A DNA stretch of 64,000 bases from Stenotrophomonas sp. 57 (GTDB lineage: Bacteria; Pseudomonadota; Gammaproteobacteria; Xanthomonadales; Xanthomonadaceae): positions 2,044,001 to 2,108,000 of the forward strand of contig NZ_CP127407.1 in NCBI RefSeq assembly GCF_030291075.1. Reading direction: 5' to 3'. Under the pieces are notes generated by a model. That model did not search any database and was not told the origin of the DNA. It saw only the letters and a program-made list of their open reading frames with translations. Positions 41,816-51,499 of the stretch are shown here, one piece after another. Numbering within the stretch: position 1 is the stretch's first letter; each line of letters starts with the position of its first letter. The translations under genes and the position numbers were made by a program.

Positions 41816-42134
41816 GGGCCTGGCCAGGGTGGGTTGGCGGGGGGCGCTGTAAACCCGTCCTTGGGGGCTTGGCCGCGGCATCCATGCCGCGGACACCCCC
41901 GCCAACCCACCCTGACCAGGCCCATTCGACATCCCGGTGTCGGATGGCAAGAGCGTTGGGTTTCCAAGTGGAAAGAGGGGTCAGATCCGTTTTCCTGCGG
42001 AGAACGGATCTGACCCCGGAAGCGATGCAGCTGTTGCTCTTGCTCTTCTTTCTTCAATCCGGGGGGGACGCGCACGGGAACTGTCCGTGGCCGGGAGGGT
42101 GGGTTGCGCAGGGGTGTCCGCGGCATGGATGATC
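41816..42134. repeat. second composite palindromic island
   Basis: In the 611-base gap between two receptor genes (41594-42204) there is a long hairpin (arms 41816-41843 and 41896-41923, 27 of 28 paired, loop core CATCCATG), then the GGGGTCAGATCC palindrome (41977-42017), then a truncated inverse half-hairpin (42086-42134, loop core CATGGATG). The order repeats that of the island at 11.5-12.0 kb. I see no gene in this gap; upstream of the island lies a FliA promoter. Confidence 0.8.
41977..42017. repeat. GGGGTCAGATCC-type palindrome
   Basis: Arms GGGGTCAGATCCGTT and AACGGATCTGACCCC are exact inverse complements, with an 11-base loop. Same family as 11756-11795. Confidence 0.85.
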
Positions 42135-42145
42135 CAGATACCCCG

Positions 42146-42180
42146 TAAACGAAAACGCCCTAGCGCAGGGCCAGGGCGTT
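42146..42180 (-). terminator. intrinsic terminator of the 42.2-kb receptor gene
   Basis: On the minus strand AACGCCCT and AGGGCGTT form an eight-base stem followed by TTCGTTT, 25 bases after the receptor stop codon. Confidence 0.8.
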
Positions 42181-42204
42181 CTCGTGCGTCAGGTCAGGCA
42201 GGCA

Positions 42205-44592
42205 TCAGAATTCCTGCCAGTCTCCGTCCGCCAGTTCGGTGGCCATCGGCCGACCACCCGCGCTGCGGCGGGCGGGCGGGGCAGCCGGAGCAGCCGGAGC
42301 CGGTGCCGCCGGTGCAGCAGCACGCGGGGCCGGGGCAGCGGCGCGCGGCGCGGCAACCACGGTATCGGCTTCGTCGACCACGAAGATCGACACGGCCTCG
42401 CTGAGGTGGCCGGCCTGTTCTTCCATCGCGCGCGCGGCGGCGGTGGCTTCTTCCACCAGCGCGGCGTTCTGCTGGGTGGTCTCGTCCATCTGCACCACGG
42501 TCTGGTTGACCTGCTCGATGCCGGCACTCTGTTCCTGCGAGGCGGCGGAGATTTCGGCCATGATGTCGGTCACGCGCTGCACCGAGGCGACGATCTCGCC
42601 CATGGTCGCGCCGGCCTTGTGCACCAGTGCCGAGCCGTCATTGACCTTGCCGACGGAGTCGTCGATCAGGCCCTTGATCTCCTTGGCGGCCGCCGCCGAG
42701 CGCTGGGCCAGGGTGCGCACTTCGCTGGCAACCACCGCGAAGCCACGGCCCTGCTCACCGGCGCGGGCGGCTTCCACGGCGGCGTTCAGTGCCAGGATGT
42801 TGGTCTGGAACGCGATGCCATCGATGACCGAGATGATTTCGGCAATCTTCTTCGACGACGCTTCGATGGCCGACATGGTGGTCACCACCTGGCCGACCAC
42901 TTCGCCGCCCTGCGAAGCCACGCCATGCGCGCCGATGGCGAGCTGGTTGGCCTGGCGAGCGTGTTCGGCGTTCTGGCGCACGGTGGAGGTCAGCTCCTCC
43001 ATCGATGCAGCGGTTTCTTCCAGGTTGGCGGCCTGCTGCTCGGTACGGCGCGACAGGTCGCTGTTGCCGGAGGCGATTTCGCCCGCGGCCGAGCTGATCG
43101 CGCGGCTGGACTGCTTGATGCGGGTGACGATTTCGCTCAGCTGCGCGGCGGTAGCGTTGGCGTCGTCGCGCATGCGGGCGAACACGCCCTGGTAATCGCC
43201 GTGCATGCGCACGGTCAGGTCACCCTGAGACAGTGCGGCAAGCAGGCCGGAGATCTGTTCGATGCTGCCGGCGTTGGCGTCCAGCAGGCCGTTGATCTGC
43301 TGTGCCAGCTGCAGGAAGAAGCCTTCCTTGTCGCTGGCGTCGATGCGGCCGGACAGGTCGCCGGCGGCGGCCTGGGCGATGACGCGGGCGACTTCGGCTT
43401 CGACCAGGGCTTCCTGGGTGCGGTCACGCCATTCCACCACGTAGCCGACGGTGTCGCCGTCCTCGTTGCGGATGGTCGAAACGACCTGGGCGAACTGGGC
43501 GTCGCCGTACTGCATCGGGCGACGGGCAACGCCGTGCGCCTTCAGATTGCCCAGCAGTGTCTGGTCCATCTCGCCGCGATGCTCCAGCACGGTGACCGGC
43601 TTGCCGATCAGCGAGGCCTGGGCGTCGAAGTCCGGCAGGTCGCGGCGCACCTCGTCCTGGTACTGGGTCAGGGTCTGCTGCAGGGCGCGGTTGCTGTAGA
43701 CGATGGTGTTGCTGGTGTCGGTCAGGTACACGCCGGTCGAGCTGTAATCCAGCGCGGTACGGATGCGCAGGTTCTCGCGGGCGACGGCCTGGTCGGTTTC
43801 GATGCGCTCGCGCAGGTCGCGCTGCATGCGCTGCATGGCCTGCATCAGCTCACCGACTTCATCCTGGCGGCTGACATCGATGTGGCCATCAAGCTTGCCG
43901 CCAGCGACGTCGTTGGCGACCGAAACGGCGCCACGCACGCTGCCGACCAGGGCGCGGGCGAACAGCCAGACCAGCACCAGGCCAAGCGCCGCGCCGCCCA
44001 GCAGGGCGATCACGGTCAGCACGGCCGAGGCGGAATAGGTGGATGCGGCCTCTTCGCGGGAGGCGCGGGCGAGGCGGTTGTCTTCTGCGATCAGCGCTTC
44101 CAGCGCCGAAGCGGCCTTGCGGTGCTTGGTGCGGGTCTCGCCGACGAAGGTGTCGATGGCGTCGTCCGGCAGGTCCAGTTCCAGCATCTCGGTGACGCTG
44201 TCATAGGAGGCCAGGGCGTCCTTCCATTCCTTGGCGAAGGTGTCGAACAACTTCCTCTGCTGCGCGTTGTCGACCAGCTTCGGGTAGTCCTTGATCGAGG
44301 TGTCCATGCTGGTGCGCAGGTCAGCTGCCTGCTTGCGTGCGTCGGACTTGACGTCGTCGCTGGCACGGATCAGCTGCTGGTAGGCGGCGTTGCGGTACTC
44401 GCCCAGCATGCCGCGCATCTCGCCGGCCATGCGGATGCTTTCCATGCGCGAACCGGCCAGCTCGGTGGTGACGTTGTTCAGCGAATGCAGTCCGCGATAG
44501 GCGACGATGCCCTGCAGCAGCATCACCAGCAGGAGGACGCCGAAGGTCAACAGCAGCTTCGGCATCAGTTTCAGGTTGTTGATCCACGGCAT
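42205..44592 (-). CDS. methyl-accepting chemotaxis protein with 4HB sensor and PAS domain
   Basis: This encodes 795 residues. A four-helix-bundle periplasmic domain (about 35-185) lies between two membrane segments (10-30 and 190-212). A HAMP region follows, then a PAS-like domain (about 290-400, with [20 protein letters not shown]), and the conserved signalling hairpin ending in DWQEF. The PAS may sense redox or a cytoplasmic ligand, making this receptor the odd one of the three. Its start at 44592 has an AGGAG RBS. It lies after a hairpin terminator (44650-44679), and no sigma-28 box was seen, so its promoter is unclear. Confidence 0.92.
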   Translation of the reverse strand: MPWINNLKLMPKLLLTFGVLLLVMLLQGIVAYRGLHSLNNVTTELAGSRMESIRMAGEMRGMLGEYRNAAYQQLIRASDDVKSDARKQAADLRTSMDTSIKDYPKLVDNAQQRKLFDTFAKEWKDALASYDSVTEMLELDLPDDAIDTFVGETRTKHRKAASALEALIAEDNRLARASREEAASTYSASAVLTVIALLGGAALGLVLVWLFARALVGSVRGAVSVANDVAGGKLDGHIDVSRQDEVGELMQAMQRMQRDLRERIETDQAVARENLRIRTALDYSSTGVYLTDTSNTIVYSNRALQQTLTQYQDEVRRDLPDFDAQASLIGKPVTVLEHRGEMDQTLLGNLKAHGVARRPMQYGDAQFAQVVSTIRNEDGDTVGYVVEWRDRTQEALVEAEVARVIAQAAAGDLSGRIDASDKEGFFLQLAQQINGLLDANAGSIEQISGLLAALSQGDLTVRMHGDYQGVFARMRDDANATAAQLSEIVTRIKQSSRAISSAAGEIASGNSDLSRRTEQQAANLEETAASMEELTSTVRQNAEHARQANQLAIGAHGVASQGGEVVGQVVTTMSAIEASSKKIAEIISVIDGIAFQTNILALNAAVEAARAGEQGRGFAVVASEVRTLAQRSAAAAKEIKGLIDDSVGKVNDGSALVHKAGATMGEIVASVQRVTDIMAEISAASQEQSAGIEQVNQTVVQMDETTQQNAALVEEATAAARAMEEQAGHLSEAVSIFVVDEADTVVAAPRAAAPAPRAAAPAAPAPAAPAAPPARRSAGGRPMATELADGDWQEF

Positions 44593-44649
44593 GGGCGTTG
44601 CGATCTCCTAAGGCAGACGCGTCCGGGCATCGGGCCCGGTTGCAGCAGA

Positions 44650-44679
44650 AACCACGCCGGTTCAAGCGCCGGCGTGGTT
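44650..44679 (-). terminator. hairpin terminator after the secreted OB-fold-like gene
   Basis: AACCACGCCGG and CCGGCGTGGTT form an 11-base perfect stem with an eight-base loop; TTTCTG follows on the minus strand. It is 15 bases after the upstream gene's stop. Confidence 0.75.
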
Positions 44680-44693
44680 CGACGGACAGCGGA

Positions 44694-45077
44694 TTACTTG
44701 ATGTTCGCCAGCTTCAGTCCGGCCGGCGAGCTGACTTCGATTTCGGCGCGCGACGCGTCGCGCTGGATCTTGCCGATCACGCAGACGGTCTTGCCTTCCA
44801 GGGTTTCCAGCGGGAAGGAGAACTTGCCGCGGTTCTCCCCGGCGATGCGGGCCGAGAAGGTGTGGCGCGGGAAGGCGCCGCCCATGTACAGGAAGGTCGG
44901 CTGGCCTTCGGAACCTTCTGCGTAACGGGCCTTTTCAACCTTGCCGCAGACCATGCCGTCCTTGCCGACCGAACGCGGGGCCAGTTCCGGCGGGATCATG
45001 TCGGCCGACTGGGCGAAAGCGGACGAAGCGGTGGTGGCCAGGACAGCGGCCGAAACGAACGCAAGCAGGGACTTCAT
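44694..45077 (-). CDS. secreted OB-fold-like protein in the chemotaxis cluster
   Basis: This encodes 127 residues with a clear signal peptide (MKSLLAFVSAAVLATTASSAFA, cleaved before QSADM). The mature part of about 105 residues resembles small OB-fold domains, with a core VCGKVEKA strand and GKTVCVIGKIQRD. A sigma-28-like promoter (45150-45176) precedes it, so it is probably expressed with flagella and receptors. The function is unknown; a periplasmic accessory of a receptor or of the motor is possible. It lies between cheW and a receptor gene and is followed by its own terminator, so it is probably a monocistronic FliA-regulon member. Confidence 0.75.
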   Translation of the reverse strand: MKSLLAFVSAAVLATTASSAFAQSADMIPPELAPRSVGKDGMVCGKVEKARYAEGSEGQPTFLYMGGAFPRHTFSARIAGENRGKFSFPLETLEGKTVCVIGKIQRDASRAEIEVSSPAGLKLANIK

Positions 45078-45149
45078 CGAGGTATATCTCCGGGGATGGT
45101 GATGGTCGTTCCGGTTCTGCGCGCTCCTGCGCGACCGGCTTCTGTCCCC

Positions 45150-45176
45150 CTATCGGCACTGCCGGGGGGAACTGAA
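45150..45176 (-). promoter_or_regulatory. sigma-28 promoter candidate for the secreted OB-fold-like gene
   Basis: Minus-strand TTCAGTTC, 11 bases, then GCCGATAG. The -10 matches the FliA consensus GCCGATAA at 7 of 8. It lies 73 bases upstream of the start. Confidence 0.7.
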
Positions 45177-45213
45177 GGGTCTTGTGACCAGAACGTGAAG
45201 CAGGTCCGCTGCG

Positions 45214-45705
45214 TCAGGCGGCAGCGTCTTCGGCAAGGGTGGTCTGGCCCATGTCGGCGCTGTCGAGCAGGGTCTCGATGTCCAGCAGGATCAGCATGCG
45301 GTCGTCGTGGGTGCCGATGCCGGAGATGAAGCGGGTATCGACAGCGGCGCCGAATTCCGGGGTTGGGCGGATCTGCTCGGCCGAGAGCGGGATCACGTCC
45401 GAGACGCTGTCGACCACGATGCCGACCACGCGGTCTTCGACGTTCAGCACGATCATCACGGTGAAGGCGTCGTAGCGGGCGTTGTCCAGGCGCAGCTTCA
45501 GGCGCAGGTCGATGACCGGCACGATGGTGCCGCGCAGGTTGATCACGCCCTTGATATAGTCCGGGGCATCCGGCACGCGGGTGACCGCGTCGTAGCCACG
45601 GATTTCCTGCACCTTGAGGATGTCCACGCCGTAGTGCTCGGCGCCGAGGGTGAAGCTGAGGAATTCGCCACCGGCGCTGGCGGCGGAGCTGGTCTTGTCG
45701 TTCAT
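45214..45705 (-). CDS. cheW: chemotaxis coupling protein CheW
   Basis: This encodes 163 residues. CheW links CheA to receptors in the array. The SH3-like fold is recognised by [22 protein letters not shown] and the [16 protein letters not shown] block. It lies among the receptor genes of the second cluster and carries its own sigma-28-like promoter at 45748-45774. Another CheW-domain protein, at 52.3-53.4 kb, has a long extension and a different role. Confidence 0.95.
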   Translation of the reverse strand: MNDKTSSAASAGGEFLSFTLGAEHYGVDILKVQEIRGYDAVTRVPDAPDYIKGVINLRGTIVPVIDLRLKLRLDNARYDAFTVMIVLNVEDRVVGIVVDSVSDVIPLSAEQIRPTPEFGAAVDTRFISGIGTHDDRMLILLDIETLLDSADMGQTTLAEDAAA

Positions 45706-45747
45706 CGAGGGGTCCTGGTTCTGCCGGAAGTCCCGGTGTCAGGCTCG

Positions 45748-45774
45748 ATATCGGCCCCGCGTGGGGGGACTTTA
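45748..45774 (-). promoter_or_regulatory. sigma-28 promoter candidate for cheW
   Basis: Minus-strand TAAAGTCC, 11 bases, then GCCGATAT. Both boxes fit the FliA consensus TAAAGTTT-N11-GCCGATAA well. It lies 43 bases upstream of the start. Confidence 0.85.
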
Positions 45775-45788
45775 GGTGCCGGGGAAGA

Positions 45789-45887
45789 GACCTCCACGCA
45801 TGGCGTGGATCTACCGACGATCGGTAGTGCCGGCCGCTGGCCGGCAACGGCACTTTCCGGATTGCGGCCAGCGGCCGGCGCTGCCAG
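45789..45887. repeat. REPs between ycgR and cheW
   Basis: CCTCCACGCATGGCGTGGATCTAC-type hairpin (45789-45813), then GTAGTGCCGGCCGCTGGCCGG at 45824 and an inverse unit GCGGCCAGCGGCCGGC (45864-45879). They lie between the cheW promoter and the ycgR stop. Confidence 0.8.
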
Positions 45888-45891
45888 GTGA

Positions 45892-46665
45892 CTACATCTC
45901 GCCGTTACGGCGCGCCTTGCGCTGGCGGTCGATGCGGAAGATGTAGCGCTGGATGGCGCTGTCGCCACCGCGCGGCAGGCTGTCAAAGCGCATGCCCACG
46001 CGCTTGACCTCGATGCCGTTGGGCTGGCGCTGCGGCAGCAGGTTGCAGACCACCAGTTCGATGTCCAGATCGGGGCCATCGGGCAGCGACAGCTGCGCCG
46101 GGTAGCGTTTCTGCAGGCTGAACACCGCGCAGTCGTTGGGTACCACTACGGCCAGACCGCCGCCGCTGATGTCCACGACCCGCATCGACAGTGCTTCGGC
46201 GCGGGCTTCGCCGGGTGGCAGCAGCAGCTGTGGCGAGTCGGTGACCGGGGTCTCGAGCCGGTACAGCTCGCGGCGCTGCAGGTGCACCAGTTCGTCCGGC
46301 AGCGGGGCGCGGAAGGCGACGTGGCCATCGTTGTCCACCCGCTGCAGCGCGTGCAGGCGGAACCGTACGAGGACACGTTCCAGCTGGGCGAAGCAGAGCA
46401 GGTGGTCGGCCTGCTCGGCGGCACGGTTCGATGCCTCCTGCGGGCTGCCGTCGAGCAGCAGGTAGTCTTCGTCCTCGTCGAGATCAAGCAGGGCGGTCGG
46501 GAACGAACGGTCGCGGCCGTCGATATGCGCATTGATCAGTGATCGCTGCTCGATCAGCGAGCGCAGCAGCTGGCGCAGCTGGCGGGGGTTGCGGACCAGG
46601 AAGCGTTCGTCCGCGGCGTCGGCCGCGTGGACATCGTGCAGTTCAGTGTCGTGGCCGTCGGACAT
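45892..46665 (-). CDS. ycgR: flagellar brake protein YcgR (PilZ domain)
   Basis: This encodes 257 residues. The N-terminal half is a YcgR-type domain and the C-terminal half is a PilZ domain, with the c-di-GMP-binding RxxxR in RRELYRLE (about residue 125-135) and [10 protein letters not shown] further on. Binding of c-di-GMP lets YcgR slow or bias the flagellar motor. Together with RpfG, which degrades c-di-GMP at the other end of the window, it gives a route from DSF signalling to motility. A weak sigma-28-like promoter lies at 46721-46747. Confidence 0.9.
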   Translation of the reverse strand: MSDGHDTELHDVHAADAADERFLVRNPRQLRQLLRSLIEQRSLINAHIDGRDRSFPTALLDLDEDEDYLLLDGSPQEASNRAAEQADHLLCFAQLERVLVRFRLHALQRVDNDGHVAFRAPLPDELVHLQRRELYRLETPVTDSPQLLLPPGEARAEALSMRVVDISGGGLAVVVPNDCAVFSLQKRYPAQLSLPDGPDLDIELVVCNLLPQRQPNGIEVKRVGMRFDSLPRGGDSAIQRYIFRIDRQRKARRNGEM

Positions 46666-46720
46666 GGAATCTGTGATCAGGGGCGGGCGCCAGCACGCGT
46701 TGGCGCGAGGCTCGATGGGG

Positions 46721-46747
46721 ATATCGGCCTCTGCACTGGATTATGAA
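46721..46747 (-). promoter_or_regulatory. sigma-28 promoter candidate for ycgR
   Basis: Minus-strand GCCGATAT -10 is good; the -35 (TTCATAAT) is poor. It lies 56 bases upstream of the ycgR start. Confidence 0.55.
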
Positions 46748-46776
46748 GTGAGAATTTCATCACTTTCCACGAATAA

Positions 46777-46874
46777 GGAGTCCGATCCCTTTCCCGAGGG
46801 AAAGGGACCTGACCCTGTGGCTCTCCTGGTGCATGGGGTCGGATCCCTCTTTCAAGGAAGAGATCTCTAGCCCC
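46777..46874. repeat. two degenerate GGGGTCAGATCC-type palindromes
   Basis: Copy one (46777-46815) runs GGAGTCCGATCCCTTTCCC to GGGAAAGGGACCTGACCC. Copy two (46835-46874) runs GGGGTCGGATCCCTCTT to AAGAGATCTCTAGCCCC. They fill the gap between ycgR and the next receptor gene. Confidence 0.65.
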
Positions 46875-46881
46875 AGTGTCT

Positions 46882-49131
46882 TCAGAACTCCTGCCAATCC
46901 CCTTCTGCAGCCAGCGCCGGCTGGGCGGTCGATGCGCGCATCGGACGGACTGGCGCGGCCTTGCTGGCAGGCAGGGCGGCCGCGACCTGGCGCGGCTGCG
47001 GCGCATGTGCCAGCCGTGCCGGCGCATCGGCGACGCCCCGCGATGCCAACCGGAAGCGCGCGACGGCTTCGCCCAGCTGCACGGCCTGGTCTTCCATCGC
47101 ACGCGCGGCAGCCGTGGCTTCCTCCACCAGCGCGGCGTTCTGCTGAGTGGTCTCGTCCATCTGCACCACGGTCTGGTTGACCTGCTCGATGCCGGCCGAC
47201 TGTTCCTGCGAGGCGGCTGAGATCTCGGCCATGATGTCGGTCACCCGCTGCACCGAGGCGACGATCTCGCCCATGGTGCTGCCGGCCTGATGGACCAGGC
47301 TGGAGCCTTCGGCCACCTTGCCGACCGAGTCATCGATCAGGCCCTTGATCTCCTTGGCGGCGGCAGCCGAGCGCTGGGCGAGGGTACGCACCTCGCTGGC
47401 AACCACCGCGAAGCCGCGGCCCTGTTCACCGGCGCGGGCGGCTTCCACCGCAGCGTTCAGCGCCAGGATGTTGGTCTGGAAGGCGATGCCATCGATGACC
47501 GAGATGATTTCGGCAATCTTCTTCGACGAGGCTTCGATGGCCGACATGGTGGTCACCACCTGGCCGACCACTTCGCCGCCCTGCGAAGCCACGCCATGCG
47601 CGCCGATGGCGAGCTGGTTGGCCTGGCGAGCGTGTTCGGCGTTCTGGCGCACGGTGGACGTCAGCTCTTCCATCGATGCAGCGGTCTCTTCCAGGTTGGC
47701 GGCCTGCTGCTCGGTGCGGCGCGACAGGTCGCTGTTGCCGGAGGCGATTTCGCCCGCGGCCAGGGTGATGCTGGAGGCGCTGGCCTGGATCTGGCCGACG
47801 ATCTGGGTCAGCTGTGCGACGGTGGCGTTGGCATCGTCGCGCATGCGGGCGAACACGCCGTTGAACTGGCCTTCCATGCGCGCGGTCAGGTCGCCGGTGG
47901 CGATCGACTGCAGCAGCTGCGAGAGCTGGCCGAGGTTGCCGTCAGCCACGTGCATCAGGGTGTTGAGGTGCTCGATCATCAGCTTGAAGTCGTGCTGGAA
48001 GCGCTGTGCGTCGCCGCGCTGGCTGAAGTCACCGGCGGCGGCCGCCGCGGCCAGGTGCTGGATCTGTGAATTGATCGCCAGCAGGCTGGCCTTGGCCGCG
48101 TCCATGGATTCGTGCAGGATCGCGCGGCTGCCGGGCAGGCGGCGTGCATCCGGGGTCAGATTGCCGATGGCATACTGGTTGAGTACTTCAATGGCATCGA
48201 CGATCGCATCGAGGTGTTCGAAGATCACCGTGTTGATGCCGTTGGCCAGCTGGCCATAGACGCCCGGGAAATCTTCCGGAATGCGGTGGCTGATGTCCGG
48301 GCCGGCATGCATCTGCGCCATCAGCTGGGTCTGCTCGGAGAAGCGGCGCAGCATGGTGGTCATCTCGCTGGTTGCGGCGAGCATGCGACCGGCTTCATCT
48401 TGGCTGGTGGCTTGGGTGTTGACGCTGAGATCGCCGCGAGCGACGGCCTGGATGGCGGTAAGCGCCTTGCCAAGCGGGCCGGTGACTGCGCGCGAGATGA
48501 CGATGGCCAGCGCGGCTGCGAGCAGGGACAGTAGTACCACGCAGCTGACTACGGCGATGACGCTGTTGCGGTGGGTGGCGTTGGCGCCCTCGATCTTGCC
48601 CTGCATCTGCTTGCTGAGGAATCCGCTCAGAGCCTTCAGGTCATCGAACGCCTTGCGCCGTGCCGGCCGCGATTGCTCGTCGGAAATCTGCTGGGCCAGC
48701 GCGGCGTCGCCGCTGTTCACTGCTTCACGCAGCCTGGCATTGGCAGCGAAATAGGCATCTACGTCGGCCTTCACCGGCGTGAACAGCGCACGCTCGGCGT
48801 CACCCGCAGGAATGACGGCGTAGGCCGCCAACTCATCGCGTACTGTCTGCGCGGTGTCATCCATGCGCTTGTTGTAGTCGGCAACCCGGTCAGGCTGGTC
48901 CAGCATCGTCAGCAGGGCCATTTCGTAAGTGCGGAACTCGCCCAGCAGCGAGCGCGCCTCGCCCAGGTGTTGGAGAGAGGGCATGTCGTTGGTCGCCATC
49001 GAGCCCAGCTGTGCATTGGCTTCGGAGAGGCGCAGCAGCGCGAACACGCCCAGGACCACCGTCATCAGGGTGGTCAAAGTGAAACCCAGCGCCAGCTTGC
49101 GGGCGATGGGCAGATCGTGGAACCACTTCAT
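46882..49131 (-). CDS. methyl-accepting chemotaxis protein with 4HB sensor
   Basis: This encodes 749 residues. It has a four-helix-bundle periplasmic domain (about 30-185) between membrane segments at 10-30 and 188-210, then HAMP-like repeats, a signalling hairpin with [21 protein letters not shown] and a terminal DWQEF for CheR. The ligand is unknown. Its signalling half is a mosaic: mostly identical to the receptor at 39.3 kb, but a stretch near 47546-47657 is identical to the receptor at 42.2 kb. A strong sigma-28-like promoter (49235-49261) and a Clp-like site lie upstream. Confidence 0.93.
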   Translation of the reverse strand: MKWFHDLPIARKLALGFTLTTLMTVVLGVFALLRLSEANAQLGSMATNDMPSLQHLGEARSLLGEFRTYEMALLTMLDQPDRVADYNKRMDDTAQTVRDELAAYAVIPAGDAERALFTPVKADVDAYFAANARLREAVNSGDAALAQQISDEQSRPARRKAFDDLKALSGFLSKQMQGKIEGANATHRNSVIAVVSCVVLLSLLAAALAIVISRAVTGPLGKALTAIQAVARGDLSVNTQATSQDEAGRMLAATSEMTTMLRRFSEQTQLMAQMHAGPDISHRIPEDFPGVYGQLANGINTVIFEHLDAIVDAIEVLNQYAIGNLTPDARRLPGSRAILHESMDAAKASLLAINSQIQHLAAAAAAGDFSQRGDAQRFQHDFKLMIEHLNTLMHVADGNLGQLSQLLQSIATGDLTARMEGQFNGVFARMRDDANATVAQLTQIVGQIQASASSITLAAGEIASGNSDLSRRTEQQAANLEETAASMEELTSTVRQNAEHARQANQLAIGAHGVASQGGEVVGQVVTTMSAIEASSKKIAEIISVIDGIAFQTNILALNAAVEAARAGEQGRGFAVVASEVRTLAQRSAAAAKEIKGLIDDSVGKVAEGSSLVHQAGSTMGEIVASVQRVTDIMAEISAASQEQSAGIEQVNQTVVQMDETTQQNAALVEEATAAARAMEDQAVQLGEAVARFRLASRGVADAPARLAHAPQPRQVAAALPASKAAPVRPMRASTAQPALAAEGDWQEF

Positions 49132-49213
49132 GAAATGCTCCAGGAGACAGTGGAGCCGCGCGCGGGCGGCCTGGGAAGGGGCAATGCGTAACGGCGTGGC
49201 TGGGCGTCTTGAT

Positions 49214-49229
49214 AGTGACCGCCGTCACA
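49214..49229 (-). promoter_or_regulatory. candidate Clp/CRP site at the MCP start region
   Basis: On the minus strand TGTGA, six bases, TCACT: 9 of 10 consensus matches. It overlaps the expected start of transcription of the sigma-28 promoter at 49235-49261, a position suited to repression. Four further GTCACA or TGTGAC half-sites lie in 49224-49376. Confidence 0.5.
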
Positions 49230-49234
49230 GACAG

Positions 49235-49261
49235 ATAGCGGCGTCAGACCAGAGGACTTTA
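49235..49261 (-). promoter_or_regulatory. sigma-28 promoter candidate for the 46.9-kb receptor
   Basis: Minus-strand TAAAGTCC, 11 bases, GCCGCTAT (6 of 8 in the -10). It lies 104 bases before the start. The 331-base gap (49132-49462) otherwise holds the cheA terminator and several TGTGA half-sites. Confidence 0.8.
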
Positions 49262-49404
49262 AGATCAATGTCACAGTCACCAACCCGGCAAGACCATGTG
49301 GAAAGCGTTGCGGCGCAATTTCCCTGGCCCGCGCAGGGGGATTCAGGTGTGACCGCCGGCACGACCAATGTCACACAATGTGGTCAGCCCGATTGAAGCG
49401 CGCG

Positions 49405-49438
49405 CAAACGAAAACCGCCGCCCCTGCGGGCGGCGGTT
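49405..49438 (-). terminator. intrinsic terminator of the second cheA
   Basis: AACCGCCGCCC and GGGCGGCGGTT form an 11-base perfect stem with a four-base loop; on the minus strand TTCGTTTG follows. It starts 25 bases after the cheA stop. Confidence 0.9.
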
Positions 49439-49462
49439 CCGGGTAAAACGCGGCGCGGCAGG

Positions 49463-51454
49463 TCAGGCAGCCTGCGGCACGCGCAGCGAGCGCACCAGGC
49501 CGCCGATGTCGACGATCAGGGCCACGCGGCCATCGCCGAGGATGGTGGCACCGGACACCCCACCGATACGGCGGTAGTTGTTCTCGATGTTCTTCACCAC
49601 TACCTGCTGCTGGCCGACCAGCTCGTCTACTTCCAGTGCGATCTTCTGGCCGTCGCCTTCGACCACTACCACCAGCGATTCGCTGCCCGGTGCGCGGTTG
49701 CCATAGCCGTAGTACTCGCTAAGCGACAGGATCGGCAGATACTCGCCGCGCACGCGCAGCACGCGGCCTTCGCCGGCCATGCTGCGGATGTCCTCGGGCT
49801 GCGGCTGCAGTGCTTCCAGAACATAGGCCAGCGGCAGGATCAGGGTTTCGCCGGCCACGGCCACGGTCATGCCATCGAGGATGGCCAGGGTGAGTGGCAG
49901 GCGGATCAGCGTGCGGGTGCCGGCGCCGAGGCTGCTTTCGATCTGCACCTCGCCACCCAGCGCCTGGATGTTGCGGCGGACCACGTCCATGCCGACGCCG
50001 CGCCCGGACAGATCGGTGACCGCATCGGCGGTGGAGAAGCCGGGCTGGAAAATCAGGTCCCAGACCTGCGAATCGGTCGGGTTGTCCGGCACGGCCAGGC
50101 CGCGCTCGGTGGCCTTGGCCAGGATCTTGGCGCGATCCAGGCCGCGGCCGTCGTCGCTCACTTCGATGACGATGTGCCCGCCCTGGTGCGATGCGGCCAG
50201 GGTGATCGTACCGGTTTCGTCCTTGCCCGCGCCGCGACGCACGTCGGGCATTTCCAGGCCGTGGTCGATCGAGTTGCGCACCAGGTGCACCAGCGGATCG
50301 GCGATCTTCTCGATCAGGCCCTTGTCCAGCTCGGTGCCTTCGCCGACGGTGCGCAGGCGCACCTGCTTGCCGAGGCGGCTGGACAGGTCGCGGACCAGGC
50401 GCGGGAATCGGCGGAACACCGCATCGACCGGCAGCATGCGCACGCCGATCACCGCTTCCTGCAGGTCGCGGGTGTTGCGTTCCAGCTGGTCCAGGCCGGC
50501 GAACAGGCTCTCGGCGTGGACCGGATCCAGCGCGTGCGAGACCTGCTTGAGCATGGCCTGGGTGATGACCAGTTCACCGACCAGGTTGATCAGCGCATCG
50601 ACCTTGTCGACGCTGACGCGGATCGAGGTTTCCGCTTCCTGGCTGGCGCCGCCGCCGGTGGCGGGCGCAGCAGGCGCCGCCGGTACGACGGCAGCCGGTG
50701 TGGAAGGGGCGGTTGCAACGGGCGCCTGTGTAGCCAGGCTCGGCGGTGCGGCCGGACGGATGTCCAGTTCGCAGTCGTCCAGCACCCAGGCGAAGGTGTC
50801 TTCGATCTTGCTGCGCGGCACTTTGCCGACCAGACCCAGGTCCCACGCCAGGTGGGCCTCGAGCGGGTCGAGCTGGGCAAAGCCGGGTAGGCGTTCCATG
50901 CGCGCGGCCACCTGCAGCGAACCGAGGTGTTCCAGTTCGCGGATGATGCGCAGCGGGTCGTTGCCGCTCATGAACAGCGACGGCGCGGGGGTGAAGCCGA
51001 TCTGCCAGGCTTCCGGCGTGTCGTCCACCTTGGCTGCGGGAGCGGCCGGGGCGCTCGGCGCGGCCTGTCCGGAAAGCACGGCTTCCAGGCGTGCCTTCAC
51101 AGCAGCGACGGCGGCGGGGTCTGCGGCCTGGCCGTGCTCGGCTTCGCGCAGCAGGGCGCGCAGCACGTCCACCGAGGACAGCATGGCGTCGACGGCGTGG
51201 CCTTCCAGCGCCCGCTTGCCGGCGCGCAGCTCATCGAGCAGCGTTTCCAGCACATGGGTCAGGCCGGCGATCGTATCGAAGCCGAAGGTGCCGGCGCCGC
51301 CCTTGATCGAGTGGGCGGCGCGGAATACCGAATTGATGATCTCCGCGTCCTGCTGCCCCGATTCCAGGGCCAGCAGGCCAGCCTCCATCGCGTCGAGGCC
51401 TTCGCGGCTCTCCTCGAAGAAGGTGGCGTGGAAGCGTTGCAGGTCCATGCTCAT
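49463..51454 (-). CDS. cheA: chemotaxis histidine kinase CheA (second copy, enteric-like)
   Basis: This encodes 663 residues with the full CheA layout: P1 HPt with His48 (RAAHSIKGGAG); a P2-like domain (about 150-240); a dimerisation helix pair; an ATPase (about 380-520, with HLVRNSIDHGLE and the DDGRGLDRAKI region); and a C-terminal CheW-like regulatory domain. It differs from the CheA at 56.1-57.9 kb, which lacks this P2. It sits with a STAS protein, a CheY and receptors, so this is a second signalling core. Start at 51454 or a methionine two codons later is possible. Confidence 0.93.
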   Translation of the reverse strand: MSMDLQRFHATFFEESREGLDAMEAGLLALESGQQDAEIINSVFRAAHSIKGGAGTFGFDTIAGLTHVLETLLDELRAGKRALEGHAVDAMLSSVDVLRALLREAEHGQAADPAAVAAVKARLEAVLSGQAAPSAPAAPAAKVDDTPEAWQIGFTPAPSLFMSGNDPLRIIRELEHLGSLQVAARMERLPGFAQLDPLEAHLAWDLGLVGKVPRSKIEDTFAWVLDDCELDIRPAAPPSLATQAPVATAPSTPAAVVPAAPAAPATGGGASQEAETSIRVSVDKVDALINLVGELVITQAMLKQVSHALDPVHAESLFAGLDQLERNTRDLQEAVIGVRMLPVDAVFRRFPRLVRDLSSRLGKQVRLRTVGEGTELDKGLIEKIADPLVHLVRNSIDHGLEMPDVRRGAGKDETGTITLAASHQGGHIVIEVSDDGRGLDRAKILAKATERGLAVPDNPTDSQVWDLIFQPGFSTADAVTDLSGRGVGMDVVRRNIQALGGEVQIESSLGAGTRTLIRLPLTLAILDGMTVAVAGETLILPLAYVLEALQPQPEDIRSMAGEGRVLRVRGEYLPILSLSEYYGYGNRAPGSESLVVVVEGDGQKIALEVDELVGQQQVVVKNIENNYRRIGGVSGATILGDGRVALIVDIGGLVRSLRVPQAA

Positions 51455-51499
51455 GGCAGTGGTGGTCCGGAAGCGAAGAGGGGGAGCGGTGCCGGGCGA

